A DNA stretch of 64,000 nt from Diphasiastrum complanatum (taxonomy: Eukaryota; Streptophyta; Lycopodiopsida; Lycopodiales; Lycopodiaceae). The stretch covers positions 20,667,635 through 20,731,634 of the forward strand of contig CM055093.1 in assembly GCA_029204225.1 (NCBI GenBank), in the 5' to 3' direction. A program made the position numbers and the translations under genes. Within the stretch, counting starts at the first letter, position 1. Each line of letters opens with the position of its first letter. Below, one piece after another: positions 46,641 through 60,002 of this stretch. Under the pieces are notes generated by a model. It was given only the letters and a program-made list of their open reading frames with translations. It made no database searches and had not been told where the DNA came from.

Positions 46641-48240
46641 TCTTTTGCCACATGCCATTTCTTGAATGTTCCAACTTTTTAAATACAAAAGTCAAAATTC
46701 TAATATATATCAAAATGTACAAATTTAACATTTTTATATTGATTATTGCATCACCCTAATTTCTTGTGTTTTGTAGAGTCGTCAATTTTTCAAAGTGTTG
46801 TCTTTTGAATCCTACATCTCAATTTGCTTGCCGGCAAAATATTACAAATTTACATTTATAAATAATTCTATTGACTTAATAAAGCAATGTAATGTAAGCT
46901 TTATAGGAATCTACCTACTTTACTACACACAAATAACTGCATTTTAAAACAATAAACAATTTTTTTCTTGCATCTCAAAAAAATTGTCGATTTTTAAAAA
47001 TCAATTTTCTATAAGTTTTTTACAAAGTCAATTTTTGGAGAAAGATGTCGATTTCATTCCTATACTTGTCTGCTTTCCCGAACAATCACCCAAAGTTTTA
47101 ATCAATTGAAATCCTAGTGAAAACTTGGAATAAATGTATAAAACTTTGAGACTTCTTGAAAGAATTTATTTTTTGGCCTTTTTCATGACACAATCTTAGG
47201 CTTTTGGCCCATGAGTTGTTAAAAAGATTATATATCTTTTTTAACATGTTTTGTGTTAGGTTTAAAAAAAAAACGTTTTGGCAAGCACCAGAGCCTCAGC
47301 CTATAAAGTTAAACTGCATGTTACTACTGAGATGTACAAAAATAGTACTGACGTATTACCTACTATGTAGACACTGCATCTGAGATGTACAAGAATAATA
47401 ATAATGATGTATCTAAAAATTGCATGTGAGGTGTACAACAATAATATTGATGTTTTATTTACAAATATTGCCAATGCTTTATCAGGCCTTTATCAGGATT
47501 CAGGGATGTCAACCAGTGGCCTTGAAGGCTTGAAGAATCTGCAGACTCTGCAGCCGGGTCGTTAAGCAACGGCTTCTTTTTAGATTTGACCAACAATTTT
47601 GCAAGTAGCAACAAACCAATCCTGACGATGAACGGTTTGAAAACGAATTAGGGTTTTATAACTGTCCTGATACGAATTAGGTGCAAGCTGAAGTTGGGGA
47701 GAAAAAACCATCCATGTTGAGACGAGAGAAAAACAACCCATCCTAAACAAAAAAGCACTGCTCTGCATTGCTTCTGTTCATGTATAGGTGGGCTTGTACG
47801 TATTTCAAAGCTTAACGAGTAACAAGTGATAATATGGAATCCAATACCTGGAATCCCTTAGGAAAAACCAGTAATCAGTAGATGCAAATAGTAAAATATC
47901 TGTCCAGTTATCTATAGCTAAAATCAATCAAATATTTTAATAAGACGTGGCAGCATGAGGGGTGCTGACCAAAAGAATGAAGAGGGACAAGGCATACAAG
48001 GTAAATATATCACAACTTACTTTGGATCAGCATAAGCCACAAAAGAACTTCAATATGCTACACTTCCGAAGAGCCACCTCCAGCAAAACTGACTGCACAA
48101 TCTCCATTGAGAACTTGTCAAAAACCCATGTGCATTTTAAGAAACTTTCAGAACCCATCAGGGCTAGAAACATGTCGGTGTAGCCTGTAGTTCATGAGCG
48201 TAGGCCTTCCCTCTCACCATCACAGGGCTGCCATCTTCTT
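46641..48240. other. No gene recognised; 3' flank of the receptor kinase
   Basis: AT-rich sequence without supported frames. The section nearest 48300 is probably the 3' UTR of the minus-strand receptor kinase. Confidence 0.35.
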
Positions 48241-48304
48241 CCTGTAGTTTGCTTCAAATCAATGCTGAATTGTGCACGCATGTCAAATGGCTGCAAAGGA
48301 TATC

Positions 48305-51300
48305 TCAGCTACTAGCTTCTCGAGAATGAATCGGTGATTTAATCAGCTCTAGCACCTGAACCACTTCAGCCATACTGGGTCTTCTGGAAGGTACTTGTGA
48401 AGTACAAACTAAGCCTAGCTTAAGAACTTGCATGATCTCAGCTTCTGGGCAGGAGCGCAAAGTTGGATCAATGCAACTAGAGCCTCTGCCTGCTTCAAAT
48501 GCAGCTCGCACAAACTCACAAAGCACTATAACATCAGCATCTGAATTTTCTACAGGATGTCTGCCAGTCAGCATTTCCAACAATACTACTCCATAGCTAT
48601 AGACATCACACTTTTCAGTAAGGCGCATGCTTTGACAAGCAAGTTCTGGAGCCACATAACCAAGAGAATTGTGGAACTTCTTTGTCGACGTATATGTGTC
48701 TAATATAGGCAGAAGCTTTCCAAGTCCAAAATCAGATACACGAGGCTCAAAATCTTCTTCAAGAAGGATATTTGTGGATTTGAAGTTAAAATGCAATACT
48801 CGTGGTTTGCAATCGTGATGCAAATATGCAAGGCCTCTAGCTGTCCCCAAAGCTATCTTGAAACGCCTACCCCAACATAAGATTCGCTGAGTTCGAGCTT
48901 GACCATGTAGGTGGTCAAAGAGGCTTCCAGTAGCAATATAATCTAATAAAAGCAGTCGCGTAGTTGACGACCAGTAATAGCCCTGCAGGGTAACAATATT
49001 TTTGTGCTTCAGATTTCCCAAAAGCCCTATTTCCTGTTCAAAATCATCTTGAGTTTTTATTTGTCCCAAGGTCTCTAATTTCTTTACTGCAATGGACAAG
49101 CCTCCATCTAGAGTTGCTTTAAAAACTGTACCAAGAGGACCAGATCCAATGACACACTCTTTGTCAAGTAAAGCTTTTGTTCCTGTCTCCCAGTCTTCAT
49201 ATTTGGAGGGAATGCTCTTACTAAAAAGCACAAGCTTTCCTACAATGATATCAGCTTCAGGAGAAAGATGAGAACTCTCATAAACAAGCAGCTCTGTTTT
49301 TTGTCCTTTCACTACCTTTATATTCATAAATGTTACAACAACCACACCAGCAGCAATTAGGACTGCAGCTGTAATTGCAACAATTGCTGACACAGTTAGC
49401 ACACGAGGTCTTGGCAATAAAGGTATTGGCAATTCTGGTGTAGACGAAAATGGTGTACATTGAAGTATCAAGGGCAACCCACACAAGCTGGGATTTCCAA
49501 AGAAAGAACTGCTATTGAATTTTTGGAGAAATCCACTGCGTGGTATTTGACCTGTGAGCATGTTATAAGATACATTGAAATACTTCAGATGTTTAAGAGC
49601 TCCCAGAGATGAAGGAATTTCATGCGTAAGGCGATTGCAAGAAAGATCCAGATACTCCAAATTGTAAAGGTCTCCCAACTGATGTGGTATGCTGCCACTT
49701 ATCATGTTCTGATGCAGTTGAAGAGATCGCAGGTATCTCATGTTGTTCAGCTGCTTTGGAATTGTTCCATTGAGACTGTTGTTGGATAAGTGCCTGCATG
49801 TATTTGATGTACAGCAAATAAATCTCCTCGATACAGATTACCCTGCCACTCTCATACTTAGCTACTAACCAGCAGTAATGACATCAATTGCACTCTAAAT
49901 CTGTAGAGATAAAGCACTACTGCTTTAGATCGGGTTGATGAAGTACACAGTCCCTTAAAGTCTCTTATATGCACCCAGTTTCTGCTGTCATTCTTATCTT
50001 ATTCATTTATGTCTGAATTTTTCCAGTCATACTGTATCTACAACCTACAAATATAAGCCCTGCCTGGATTACTGGCATTCAATTAAGTTTTAAGCACACA
50101 TAAACTATTCATGTAGCAGAAAATATGTAACCCGCAAATTGCGATGCATTGACCGAGCTAATCTCATTTCTGAAATATCTCCCAGGCATTGTTCATGATG
50201 TGTTTTGGCTGATTGACGAGGTTTAAAGCAAAGTCTTTTAAGAACAAAAGGTGTAATATGTGCAGGATAATGGCCAACAAGATCTTATTAAGGGCAAGGT
50301 GAACACTAGGAGAGATAAATGGTTGAATGCAACTATAATGCTCTGTTCTGCTAAACTTAAATCTGAACTGCAGCAGTAATATTCTCTTTTGCTCAGCCTA
50401 AATTTGATCCGTTACTGGCAACTACCCACTCCTAGTAGCTCGGCTCAGACATGATAGACCTTTTCCACATGAAAAATTTGACACACTCTAATCAATCTTG
50501 TTCTGCTCCCCTACCCGTTACTGGTAACTACCCACTCCTAGTAGCTCGGCTCAGACATGATAGACCTTTTTCACATGAAAAATTTGACACACTCTAATCA
50601 ATCTTGTCCTGCTCCCCTAAATACCATGCAAAATGTGAATTAGATGCAATATCTAATATTCAAAACTAAGACAGAAACTTTACGTTAAGTTTGTCCTTAC
50701 AGCTCTAAGAGAAATCGACAGTTTGTCAAGGCTAATGGGATGCTTCCCTCCAGTTTCATGCCCTCCATATCCAGAATCTGAAGAAACTCGAGCTTTCCAA
50801 TGTCTGGAGGAATGGGACCATTAATGGCATTCTCCCCCAATCGCAAAACAGCAAGCTGATTCAAATCTCCAATCTCAGCTGGAAGATTACCACTCAATTG
50901 ATTATTGCTCAAGTCCAGTGTGTGTAGGACAGCCAAAAGGCCCAAGTTGGCGGGCAGTGCTGAAGATAGCTGGTTGTGGGAGATATTGACAAATCTTAGT
51001 TGTGAGCACTGAACTATAGTGGTTGGAAGCGTTCCGATTAAGTTGTTCTCAGAAATATCCAGCACCTGGAGGGAATTACAGCCTGCTTGAAAGTGGAGCT
51101 GGCATTTTCCCTGAAAACTGATTGAAAGAAAAGTTCACGTACTGCAGCGAAGGTAGGTATAGCACTTCAGCTGGAATGCTTCCTAATAGAAAATTTTCCT
51201 GCATAGCTAGTATAGAAAGATTGCTCAGCCTCTTTAGTTCTGTAGGAAGCTCTCCAAAAAATAGGTTCCCGCTTATGTCCAGATATTGCAAGGAAGAGCA

Positions 51301-52059
51301 GCTCCCAAGTTCTCCCGGCAACTGTCCTGACAACGAATTCCTTTCGAGAGAAATATATAACAGAGATGGAAGGTTCCCTATGACCCGCGGAATGGCTCCT
51401 TGTAGGTTGTTAGAAGAAAAATCAAAACCAACCAGCACTGGGCAAGTTCCTATTCCAGATGGAATTGACCCAATCAGCTGATTATTTGCAAGAGAAACGT
51501 ATCGTAATTTAGTACAATTTCGGAAGAGCTCTGGGGGTATAGACCCGGCTAGGGCATTTTTTGAAAGATCAAGCATGCGCAAGCTCGGCAGGCTTCCATT
51601 TGGAATGATACCCGTAAACTCATTCCGAGTCAAATTAAGCTTCCATAAACTCTCCATGCTGAAAATTTCTGAGGGTATGCTGCCCATCAGACGATTCTCA
51701 GGAAGGGAGAGAATCTTTAGGTGTTGCAATCTAGAAAGCCCTGGTGAAATGTGTCCAAACAGCTGAGCGTTTGGAAGCAAAAGCTTCATGACCTGCGCAT
51801 TGTCATCGCAACTCACTCCCGTCCAGTTGCATGGAGTTGGATCTGCTACATTCCACGTCTTGAATTTGCCAAGTGGATCTTCGATTCCATTCTCAAACTC
51901 TAATAAGACAAGGCCCTCATCGTTTACAAATCCTTCACTAACTTTTAATAGGATATTTAGAACTAGACAGAGAGTCACACAAAGAACGTTTCTAGATGAT
52001 CTGACCTGTGTCATGTTCTGAAAAATAGCGATCATTTTAATTTGCAACACAAGACTCAT
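48305..52059 (-). CDS. LRR receptor-like kinase, PXC2/IRK/At3g28040 type, with a frameshift
   Basis: Exon 1 runs from the ATG (52014, or 52059 in the same frame) to 50701. The donor GTAAGG and the acceptor before 49793 give phase-matched splicing, and exon 2 ends at 48305. The order is: signal peptide ([20 protein letters not shown]), LRRNT ([10 protein letters not shown]), about 20 leucine-rich repeats, one TM helix ([20 protein letters not shown]), then kinase. The kinase has [13 protein letters not shown], the IAVKKL lysine, [13 protein letters not shown] where HRDxxxxN is expected, SDFGLGK and VAPEL. The catalytic Asp is Asn, as in the At3g28040 relatives annotated as probably inactive. 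The coding length fits one extra base: near 51085 the LRR frame shifts ([14 protein letters not shown]) and hits TAA. Without that base the product would be about 930 residues, normal for the family. It is a plasma-membrane receptor with ligand unknown, and I cannot tell a true lesion from a sequence error. Confidence 0.85.
50410..50619. repeat. Tandem duplication in the receptor-kinase intron
   Basis: A unit of about 104 bases (ccgttactggcaactacccactcc ... ctgctccccta) occurs twice in a row with a period of 106 bases and only a few differences. This is a recent local duplication within the 907-base intron. Confidence 0.9.
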
Positions 52060-52599
52060 ATGCAGCAAATGTGCTAGTCTTCGATCAAATTTCCCCTATG
52101 CTGCCACAACTTTTGAATAATATCCGTGCCAGTCTCTATGTAGAAGTCTAATCATCTTCCTATACTTCACTTAAACGATCCGCTCGCTCCACTTGATTCG
52201 GTCATAAAAACTGAACAGCGGAAAAATATTATTATGACTAGCACCAAACTTGCCATAAATCTTTGTCATGGAGGCGTTGAGACATTGAGAGATTCCGCTG
52301 CTAAAGCATGGCATTTGAGATTAATACACACGTTCGTTGTTTTTGGCGGCAGGCAAATGGTTGACACTAGTACCTCCGGTTGGCACACTAGCCTTTAGAT
52401 CTGCAGCTCAGAAGCAAAACCAGAAGAATCAAACGCGGAGCAATAATCAGGAAAAGGAAACCCATATTGCCATCACGTCTGTGGAAGTACAACTACAAGA
52501 AAAAACCGAACGTAACAAGAAATGTTTCCATCTCAACCTCCGGCTCCCGAATTGTAGCATGTTTAGATTAAAATGTCACAAAAAAAGAAAAAAGTATAT

Positions 52600-53330
52600 G
52601 AAAAAGAAGTATCAAATTAAAATGAATGCACGCACAAACAGCAACAGCCTAAGCTATTTGGTGCTGTCATTTTCATGAAAACGTAACGAAAAAAGTACGA
52701 AAAGAAGCTTTGAACGAAAATGCAAGCACACACAAACAGCAACATCCTAAGCTATGTTTCGCTATCGACTTCATGCAGAAAGCATTACGGGAAGAGGGAA
52801 ACCGCATTTAACAGCAAACGCTTCCATCTCAATTTGAGTTTCTTGAGTTACAGAGGTCTAAACCTTACAAAAAAAGGAAGAAATGAATTAAAATAGGCCC
52901 TGAAAGTTTAAACTGAAAAGAATGCAAACAAAAGCATTATCGATATCTTGAAAATTTACACGTATGAGAAGTGTGAGTGCATTGGTGCTGCCGAATTGAT
53001 GAGAGCAAGGTCTAAATCTTACAAAACCAAGGAAAAAAATAACGAAAGCTCAAACTGAAAAAAATATTGAAAGCACAAGCATTTTTCATATCCGAACTTC
53101 GAAGATGCTACCTACATATAATACGAGAAGTGTGAATGCGTTGCTGCTGCCGAATTCAGAGAGAAACTAGAGGTCTAAATCCTACAAAACCAAGGCAAAA
53201 AGAATGAAAATAGGCTTTAAAAATTAGAATGAAAGCACAAACATTATTGATATCTTGAGATGTTACATGACATATGAGAAGCGTGAGTGCGTCGGTGCTG
53301 CCGAATTGATGAGAGCAACTACAAGAAGAG
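52600..53330. repeat. Tandem repeats upstream of the receptor kinase
   Basis: The marker gagaagtgtgagtgc...gtgctgccgaatt starts at 52966, 53125 and 53276 (spacings 159 and 151 bases), with intervening aaaaccaagg and gaaagcac words also repeated. A related pair (acagcaac-cctaagctat) lies at about 52637 and 52736. The block overlaps the presumed promoter side of the minus-strand gene. Confidence 0.65.
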
Positions 53331-53444
53331 CTATATGCCTGTCATGACCGTGTTTGTTTGTTCTTTCCATGATCGATCGCGCAAAAGCTCGAAAAGCGGA
53401 CTGACATCTCCACGCGCGTTTTGCTTAGTGCTTCCTCTCATTAC

Positions 53445-53467
53445 GAGAGAGAGAGAGAGAGAGAGAG
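53445..53467. repeat. Short (GA)n microsatellite
   Basis: About eleven uninterrupted GA units. Confidence 0.9.
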
Positions 53468-53910
53468 CAATAAATCTTTTCTGATGCGTGTGGGAAAGCG
53501 CCTCTCAAAAAGCTAGAACTTAAAATGAATGGCCATAACCCCTTTGCCAATAATGCCCATAAGCCCTTTTTGCCTTCCCTCCTATGAAATACTACATATA
53601 TATATATTTTGCTTTTTAATCTGTTCAAAAAATGGGCATAATAATCGCAAGATATTCATCGCGTGAGGCGAAGTTCCCTTGTTGAGGGCTATCTTTGCCA
53701 AGGACATGTTTTTTGATATTGTCAAAACTCGTGGGATCACTAAAGAATTGAATGTGGGTGAGTGAGCCAAACTCAAGCATGATACACCAACTCACCATGT
53801 GTGGAAATATCTCTCCCAAAGACATGGCCCTGATTAGGGCGAAAGGCCCTCGGGCCCTCCCTTACATAATTGCAATGCATGCACATTATATATTCTTTTA
53901 ACTGAGTTAA

Positions 53911-54681
53911 TGCATTTGATTTACTTGTTTATTCAATTCTGCACATTGGTTTGATTTTGTAGAATGCTATATTAATCTGTTAACGTAGATCAGCAGTGTT
54001 TGTCTACACTGTGAAGGATTGTAAGAACGATATAGCCGGCAGTGACCAACAATCATATCTGAATTCCTGACGAACTGATTTCGTTGGCGAATATTTTTGC
54101 TTCACTTTGTGTTTCGTGTTTCGTTTCATTTCGTTTCGTTTCGCAATCTCTATCCTTCCAGTATGAATCAGTTTTAGAACTCGTTTAAGTTTTGCTTCGT
54201 TTCGTTTCGTTTTTGTCTAGATTTTGTCTCGTTTCATTTTGTTGCATTACAGAGCCTGATTGAGCCAACATGAACTATTCTCAAACAGAAATAATTCGAG
54301 TTTTGCGAATCGTTCGAGAGACTTTTTATCAGTTTGCCACCAGAGTTCTAGCTGGAATTTGCATTTTTTGAGTGCATTTTTTCCATCAGATCCAGCGGGT
54401 CCATGGCAGCTGGTCCTGCTTATGGTTCAATCTGTGCGACTGTAATTTGGGAAAGGTCTGGTGCTTGATTTCCAACTCTTCTGGGTAATGATCGTCTTGA
54501 TCTCAGATTCATTCGTTGAAGGAGTCTAGGAGTACTAGATTTTGATGGGTGTGAAGAATGCAACCTAGATATGTGAGGATCTGATGAGTTTGATTGGCTA
54601 TTAGTAAGATTTTAGCCGTTTTTAATGGATAACTCTTTGATTCTTACTGTGATTAAAATTTTCACAATAGTATACAAATCT
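53911..54681. repeat. Dispersed repeat, second of two about 780-bp copies
   Basis: Direct-orientation copy of 11518-12298, including the TTTCG-rich section (about 54105-54150) and gtcctgcttatggttcaatctg. Flanking sequences differ on both sides, which defines the element ends to within a few bases. Confidence 0.65.
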
Positions 54682-55930
54682 GAAAAATCTTGCTATTGAT
54701 TCTATCTGCGAAGGTTCATCATGCAAGGGTTGGTTGTGCGAGAGTTCTTTATTGTTTTGCAGTAAAAAAATTTGATATCTTGAGATCTACTGGGAAGTAA
54801 CTCTCGCCCCCTTATCTAAAACTGGATCTAGTATGAATATGGCTCTGTATAAAGTGAAGAAGATTACCTCTCATAGATCTGAAAGTTATTGATGTATGAT
54901 GGTGGTTTTGGTCACTTTTTGGCTTACAGATTCATCAATACTTTATATTAACTCTCGTAGACATAATCACTCATGAAAAATGACTTTCTGGACTCAATGG
55001 AACATTCTACGAGAGTTAGTTGTGCAAGGGTTCTCTGATTATGAGAATTTTACATTTTTTACAACACTTGGAACCTTCTTACAGCTCATTGGAACAAGAC
55101 AAGATAAATTAATACATACTCGTCTGTGAGCTTGTCTTAATAAAATCTAGCTACAGGAAGTCTGGTGAGAGTTAGTTGCCACAAAAACTGCCAAAAAATG
55201 GTATTTGCGAGAGTTCTGGCTTCAATTTGGCTCTTCTAGGACTTGGGAACTCTCACAGGGGGTCTTCCATTGCAAAGTAGCTCTCACAGACTTGTCTGTG
55301 AGCTTCTCTCAATGAGATCTAGCTACAAGAGGTCATATGAAGGCTACTGAACAATTTTGAATTTTTTTTTTGATTTTACAAAGGTTTTTTGAAAATTTAC
55401 GGTATTTTTGACTTTTTTGGAAATCTGTTGAGAAGTAACTCTCACATGCTTCTATGCAGGGCTGGGACAGTGTCCTCAGGCTGCTGTCAGTCGTGCTCCA
55501 CTTTTTATCCACTAGATAAGGAAAAATAAAAAGTTGATGGTTTTTGGCTTAGTTTTTCTCTCCAAAATTGCAAATTTCTTGGTTTTTGAGATTTTTTGGT
55601 GAATGTGATGATATGTCAAGCCCTTAGAGGTTGTCTTAGGTCTCCACTACCTCCACTCCACTCACCTCCTTCGCTAGCTTCCAATAGATCAATCACACAA
55701 CAACAAGCAACACCACACACCCTACAGGATGTTACTGAGGTGTTGTGATTGCACAAGATTGATCAAAGAATAGTATGTTTGAAAAATTTAAGACAAGAGC
55801 ACAATGGCATACAACTGATGAAAAAATCTAACTTCTCACTATGAGAAACAAATGTCAGAAAAAAATCTACATCTAGATCTACAAAGTCTTTTCAAGTTGT
55901 ACATTTGGATATTCATGAAATATTGGAACT
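54682..55930. other. Internally repetitive non-coding stretch
   Basis: No frame is supported. Phrases around tctgtgagctt-tctcaatgagatctagctaca and gagagttagttg recur two to four times between 54700 and 55450, like a retrotransposon leader. Copia integrase starts just after it. Confidence 0.4.
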
Positions 55931-55933
55931 AAT

Positions 55934-56260
55934 ATGTATGTAATTTTCATTGATGATTTTAGTAGATTTTGTTGGATCTATCTACTAAAGAGCAAAGATG
56001 AGATGTATGATGTCTTTTTCAAGTTCAAGAATGCAAGGGAGAACCAATTTTCCACAAAGATCAAGTGCTTGAGGAGTGACAATGGCGGAGAGTACATATC
56101 TACCAAGTTTAAGGCCTTGTGTGATGAGCATGGGATCAAAAGGGAGTACACAACTCCAAGGACACCACAACAAAATGGAGTGGTCGAGAGGAAGAATAGG
56201 ACTTTATGTGAAAGTGCCAAAGCCATGAGGTTAGGTGCTAGTCTTCCAAAACCATTTTGA
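55934..56260 (+). pseudogene. Copia integrase core fragment
   Basis: An open frame of 108 codons has all three catalytic residues of the DD35E integrase core: VIFIDDFSRFCWIYL, CLRSDNGGEYISTKF and TPQQNGVVERKNRTL. It begins and ends abruptly (a TGA after LPKPF), with no protease or RT nearby, so it is an isolated fragment. Confidence 0.8.
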
Positions 56261-56410
56261 GATGAGTATCAGGCTCAATTTAGGGCATGATGTATTATCT
56301 TGTTGTTTATTAATGGGACTCTCTAGTGTATTCGTAGTTCAATTTGGTGAGGATCCAAAACAAAGACATTTGATATGTGATATTTGTGAATTCTAGAGAT
56401 TCATGGATAT

Positions 56411-56611
56411 TCATGCGAGCTTTGGATATAAATAATCTTTGGATTTCCATTTGGTTATAAGATCAACATCTTTTTGTGGTAGGATTGAAGATCCATCAAC
56501 CACATCCCATAAATCCTTCTCCAACAAAATCATCATGTGATACTTCCACATGTGAAAGTTCTTGCCATTGAATCCCTCCACTAGTCGAATTCTAGAAGAC
56601 AATTCCTCCAT
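56411..56611 (-). pseudogene. Copia Gag N-terminal fragment
   Basis: MEELSSRIRLVEGFNGKNFH followed by MWKYHMMILLEKDLWDVV is the standard start of a copia Gag (NFxxWKxxMxxxLxxxxLWxV). It is on the strand opposite to the integrase fragment, showing rearrangement. The frame opens at TTG as well as ATG. Nothing follows beyond 67 codons. Confidence 0.7.
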
Positions 56612-57662
56612 GTGTCAAGGAAAAAAAGAAGCTAGAAATGTTATGACAATCAACACAAGCTTTGAGACCACTGGTGGGCAAGGTGTGAAAGATCACGATA
56701 GTTCAGAGTATCGAACGACTCTATCAGACTATTGTCTTAGATTGTCGATGCAAAAGATTAATGAAAGGAGAGTACTATGTTTAGAATCATCCATCACAAT
56801 AGAACCAATTGATTAATCAATGAGTCAATAGGTGTCTTAGAAAACCATAGTTACAAAATTCAAAGGCGTCAAAGATAGCCGTGATTCTGCACTTTGACTC
56901 AGTTGATTAGACACACAAGGAGAATGAAATGTATTCCATTCACAATCAGAAAGTAGAAATAATAACAATCATTCACATAATTATGAAATAATTTAAAAAA
57001 CATAGACTATATTAGATTGTGCAAATGTACATGTGATTGTTGTAAGGAGATCTACTTATCAGTATATAAGCAAGTACAATTTGGAATTGGACAATAGTGC
57101 TAGGCATCTCAACAAATACATTACTAGTGCAATACAACTGATTTGATAGATAAATACATCTAAGCTAATTCTCACTATATTTATGCATTTAAATATGTAT
57201 ATACACATGACGTAGCTACTCTTTACTCTATTACAAGTTAGCCTTTAGGCTAGTCATATAGCATGGCAGATGTGAAGTCTCTTTTGATAGTGGTAATGAT
57301 AGTCTTTGAGATGTGAAGGTTAGCCGATAGATTTGAACATCTTCTGAAGAGTGTCGAGTTGATAGTGTACTCAGCCTTTTTACTATCGAAGGATTGTCGA
57401 GTCTAGGGATCGTCAACTATTGAAGGACTGACGACTATTGAAGGATCCGACTCTCATTGGTGGTGATTCTTTGGCATTCCTTCGGTTGAGTTTGTAGTGT
57501 TGCAAACCTATCTTGAAGTTGGCATGTATTTCTATAGGTTCTTCATCTGTAGTAGAGTTTTAAGTAAATAACTAGGTCTAAGACTCTATCATGGATACTT
57601 GAATGGAACATGTGGTGTTGTATATAGAGGGGCATCTGGATCGAATGGGATTTGAAGTGGAA

Positions 57663-57902
57663 TTAAATTTCCAATATCAATCTCTTGTGCCACATCTCTT
57701 GACTTGTCATTTGCTTATTTTCCACAAAACTTTCTTGGTTAGCAATAACACAAATATCAAGTTTGCAAAATTTGCCTTGTCTTTTGCCTATAACAAAAAA
57801 AATAATAATCAAGCAAGCATCACCAACAAACTCAAGTTCAAGACGCTTGTCAACCATTTGACTCCTACCAAGAAGATTCTTAGTTATGGAAGGAATGAAC
57901 AA
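57663..57902 (-). pseudogene. Copia protease-end/GAG-pre-integrase fragment
   Basis: FIPSITKNLLGRSQMVDKRL followed by ELEF and later SQEMWHKRL fits the region between protease and integrase (FVPxxxxNLLSVxQ ... LWHxRLGH). A small isolated relic. Confidence 0.6.
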
Positions 57903-57997
57903 AATATTCTCTAAATTGACTTCCTATTTTAGTAGGCTTTTCTTGAGTCGATATATATATATGTGCTAAGACGATTTTTCTTGATTCAATTTTAGAA

Positions 57998-58385
57998 TTA
58001 AAATTCGATCTTTGCTAGTTGTTGTTATTAACATTTTCAACTTAAACTTCATATAAAGGTTCATTCGTTTCAATTAAGTTATCCTATCCAAAGATGGAGA
58101 GCATCATAAAACAAATTTGAGTTCTATCAAAAATTAAAAAATATCATTATTGTTATTCATTAGGAAAAAAATCATTGGTCATAGATTGTATTTTGTTCAT
58201 TGATTTTATCTTCCATTTGTTTTATTGCACTTTGCAAGACATATCATTTATTTATTCTATTTGAAAAAACATTGAGAGAGCTTTGTAGAATATTTGAAAT
58301 ATTCTCACAATGTAAGCATTTGTTAGAAAAAGTCAATTGTTAGAAAGCCATCTACTTGGTCAACTGTAAGATAACAAAAAGAGAG
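57998..58385. repeat. Direct repeat, left copy (partner 59625-60002)
   Basis: About 390 bases, shared in the same orientation with 59625-60002 at roughly 85-90 percent. Shared text includes gaaaaaacattgagagagctttgtag. The 1.24 kb between is AT-rich and non-coding. Confidence 0.7.
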
Positions 58386-59624
58386 GTGGCAATTTTTCTC
58401 TCAATTTTATAAACTAGGAGATTTGCCTTTCTCCCAAATGCCAATGCAATGTGAAAAATGAAATTCGAAATTGCGAACTACAAATTGCCAGGGAATAATT
58501 CAAATAGTCTACAAAGCTCGCACAATGATCTTTCAAACAATAGTTTTTATTCTATATTTGTGGAATTTTAATCATGAAAGTAGCATATATAATTTTATGT
58601 TCAATCAAAATTTCTCATGATTTAGTACATTCCTTTTTTCATATTTCTACAAATATAAAAAAATGATATGTTTTCAAAATAATTATAACTCTATTTTGTG
58701 ATATAAATTAAAATTCTCAATTTATTTTTCTAATGATTGCCGTTTTGAAATCTTTTTTCTAAATTGAAAATAAAAAATCATTATGAAAATCATGATTCAA
58801 TTCTCATTTCAAAATTGATAAGGCTAATTTTGAATTTTGGATGTCAGCATACAATTGTTGAACAAGAAGCTACTATGAACCTTCTAATAAAGTAGTTATT
58901 GATGAAATGTTTGTTGGTATCAATTCTGTATCATGATAATATGTTACAAATTATGTTTAGTAGGCCAAGTAATACAAGAAAACTATCTATCATACTATTT
59001 CTGAAGAGTATGACTTTTGAATTCATGACGTCGTCTAAAGACATAACTAAGCACTAAAAATAATATCATACCAATGCGAATAGTGTAGCCTTGACATATG
59101 TTAGGAATTCATGAAATTAGCAATGCTTTTAAAAGCATTACTGAACATCAAAGAATCTTTGCATGCAAGGCATGAATTCTAATTTGGAATACTGAATACA
59201 TCATAAAGAACTCGATTATCAATGAGTCACCAACATACTCAAAGGTCTCAAGACTGTATATGAAGTATGATATAGTTCTTAGCCTAATCAATTTGAGCTT
59301 ATTTATTGCATACCCATGAGTCGAACTTATCAACGGTAATTAAAAAAGGCTATGTCAAAGGGATTGAATATTACACTCACCCTAACAAATATTCATAACC
59401 ACTGAAAATTATATTTCTAAAATAAATTACAATTGTTCTTCAATCAGACACAGTTAGGCTCAAGTTATTGATTCTGAGTCAAGTTCTTTGTTGAAGAAAC
59501 AAGTTGTCCTCTCAATTGATGAGAAATGAGTTCCAAAATAAACTACTAATGTCATGAGCTATAGGATGATTTGGATTCTATTATTGTGCGAATGAACTCT
59601 GCTACAAGACATCACCACTATAGT

Positions 59625-60002
59625 GTGTGATTCGATCTTTGCTAATTATTGTCATTACCATTTTCAACTTAGATTTCGTACACAGGTTCATTTGTTTCGA
59701 TTGAGTTATCCTATTAAAAAATAGAAAGCATCGTAAAACAAATTTGAGTTCTATTAAGAATTTAGAAACATGATTATTATTATTCATCAAGAAAGAAATC
59801 ATTGATCATTGATTGTATTTTGTTTATTGATTTTATTTTCCATTTGTTTTATTGCACTTTGTAAGACATAATTTTTATTTTTTTTATTTGAAAAAACATT
59901 GAGAGAGCTTTGTAGAATATTTGAAGTATTCTCACAATGTTAATATTTGTTAGAAAAAGTCAATTGTCAAAAAGCCATCTATTTGATCAAGGATAAGATG
60001 GC
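59625..60002. repeat. Direct repeat, right copy (partner 57998-58385)
   Basis: Matches the left copy from tcgatctttgcta to taagat. I see no tRNA-type primer-binding site after the left copy, so an LTR origin is not established. Confidence 0.7.

Noticed and set aside
51122-51481. Plus-strand frames of 60-120 codons over the receptor kinase
   Set aside because: Antisense of the LRR coding region, with no independent support.
52337-52678. 113-codon plus-strand Lys-rich frame upstream of the receptor kinase
   Set aside because: Low-complexity composition within a tandem-repeat region. No homologue recognised.
57998-60002. Calling the direct repeats a TRIM retrotransposon
   Set aside because: No primer-binding site, polypurine tract or target duplication could be seen, so it is reported only as a repeat pair.
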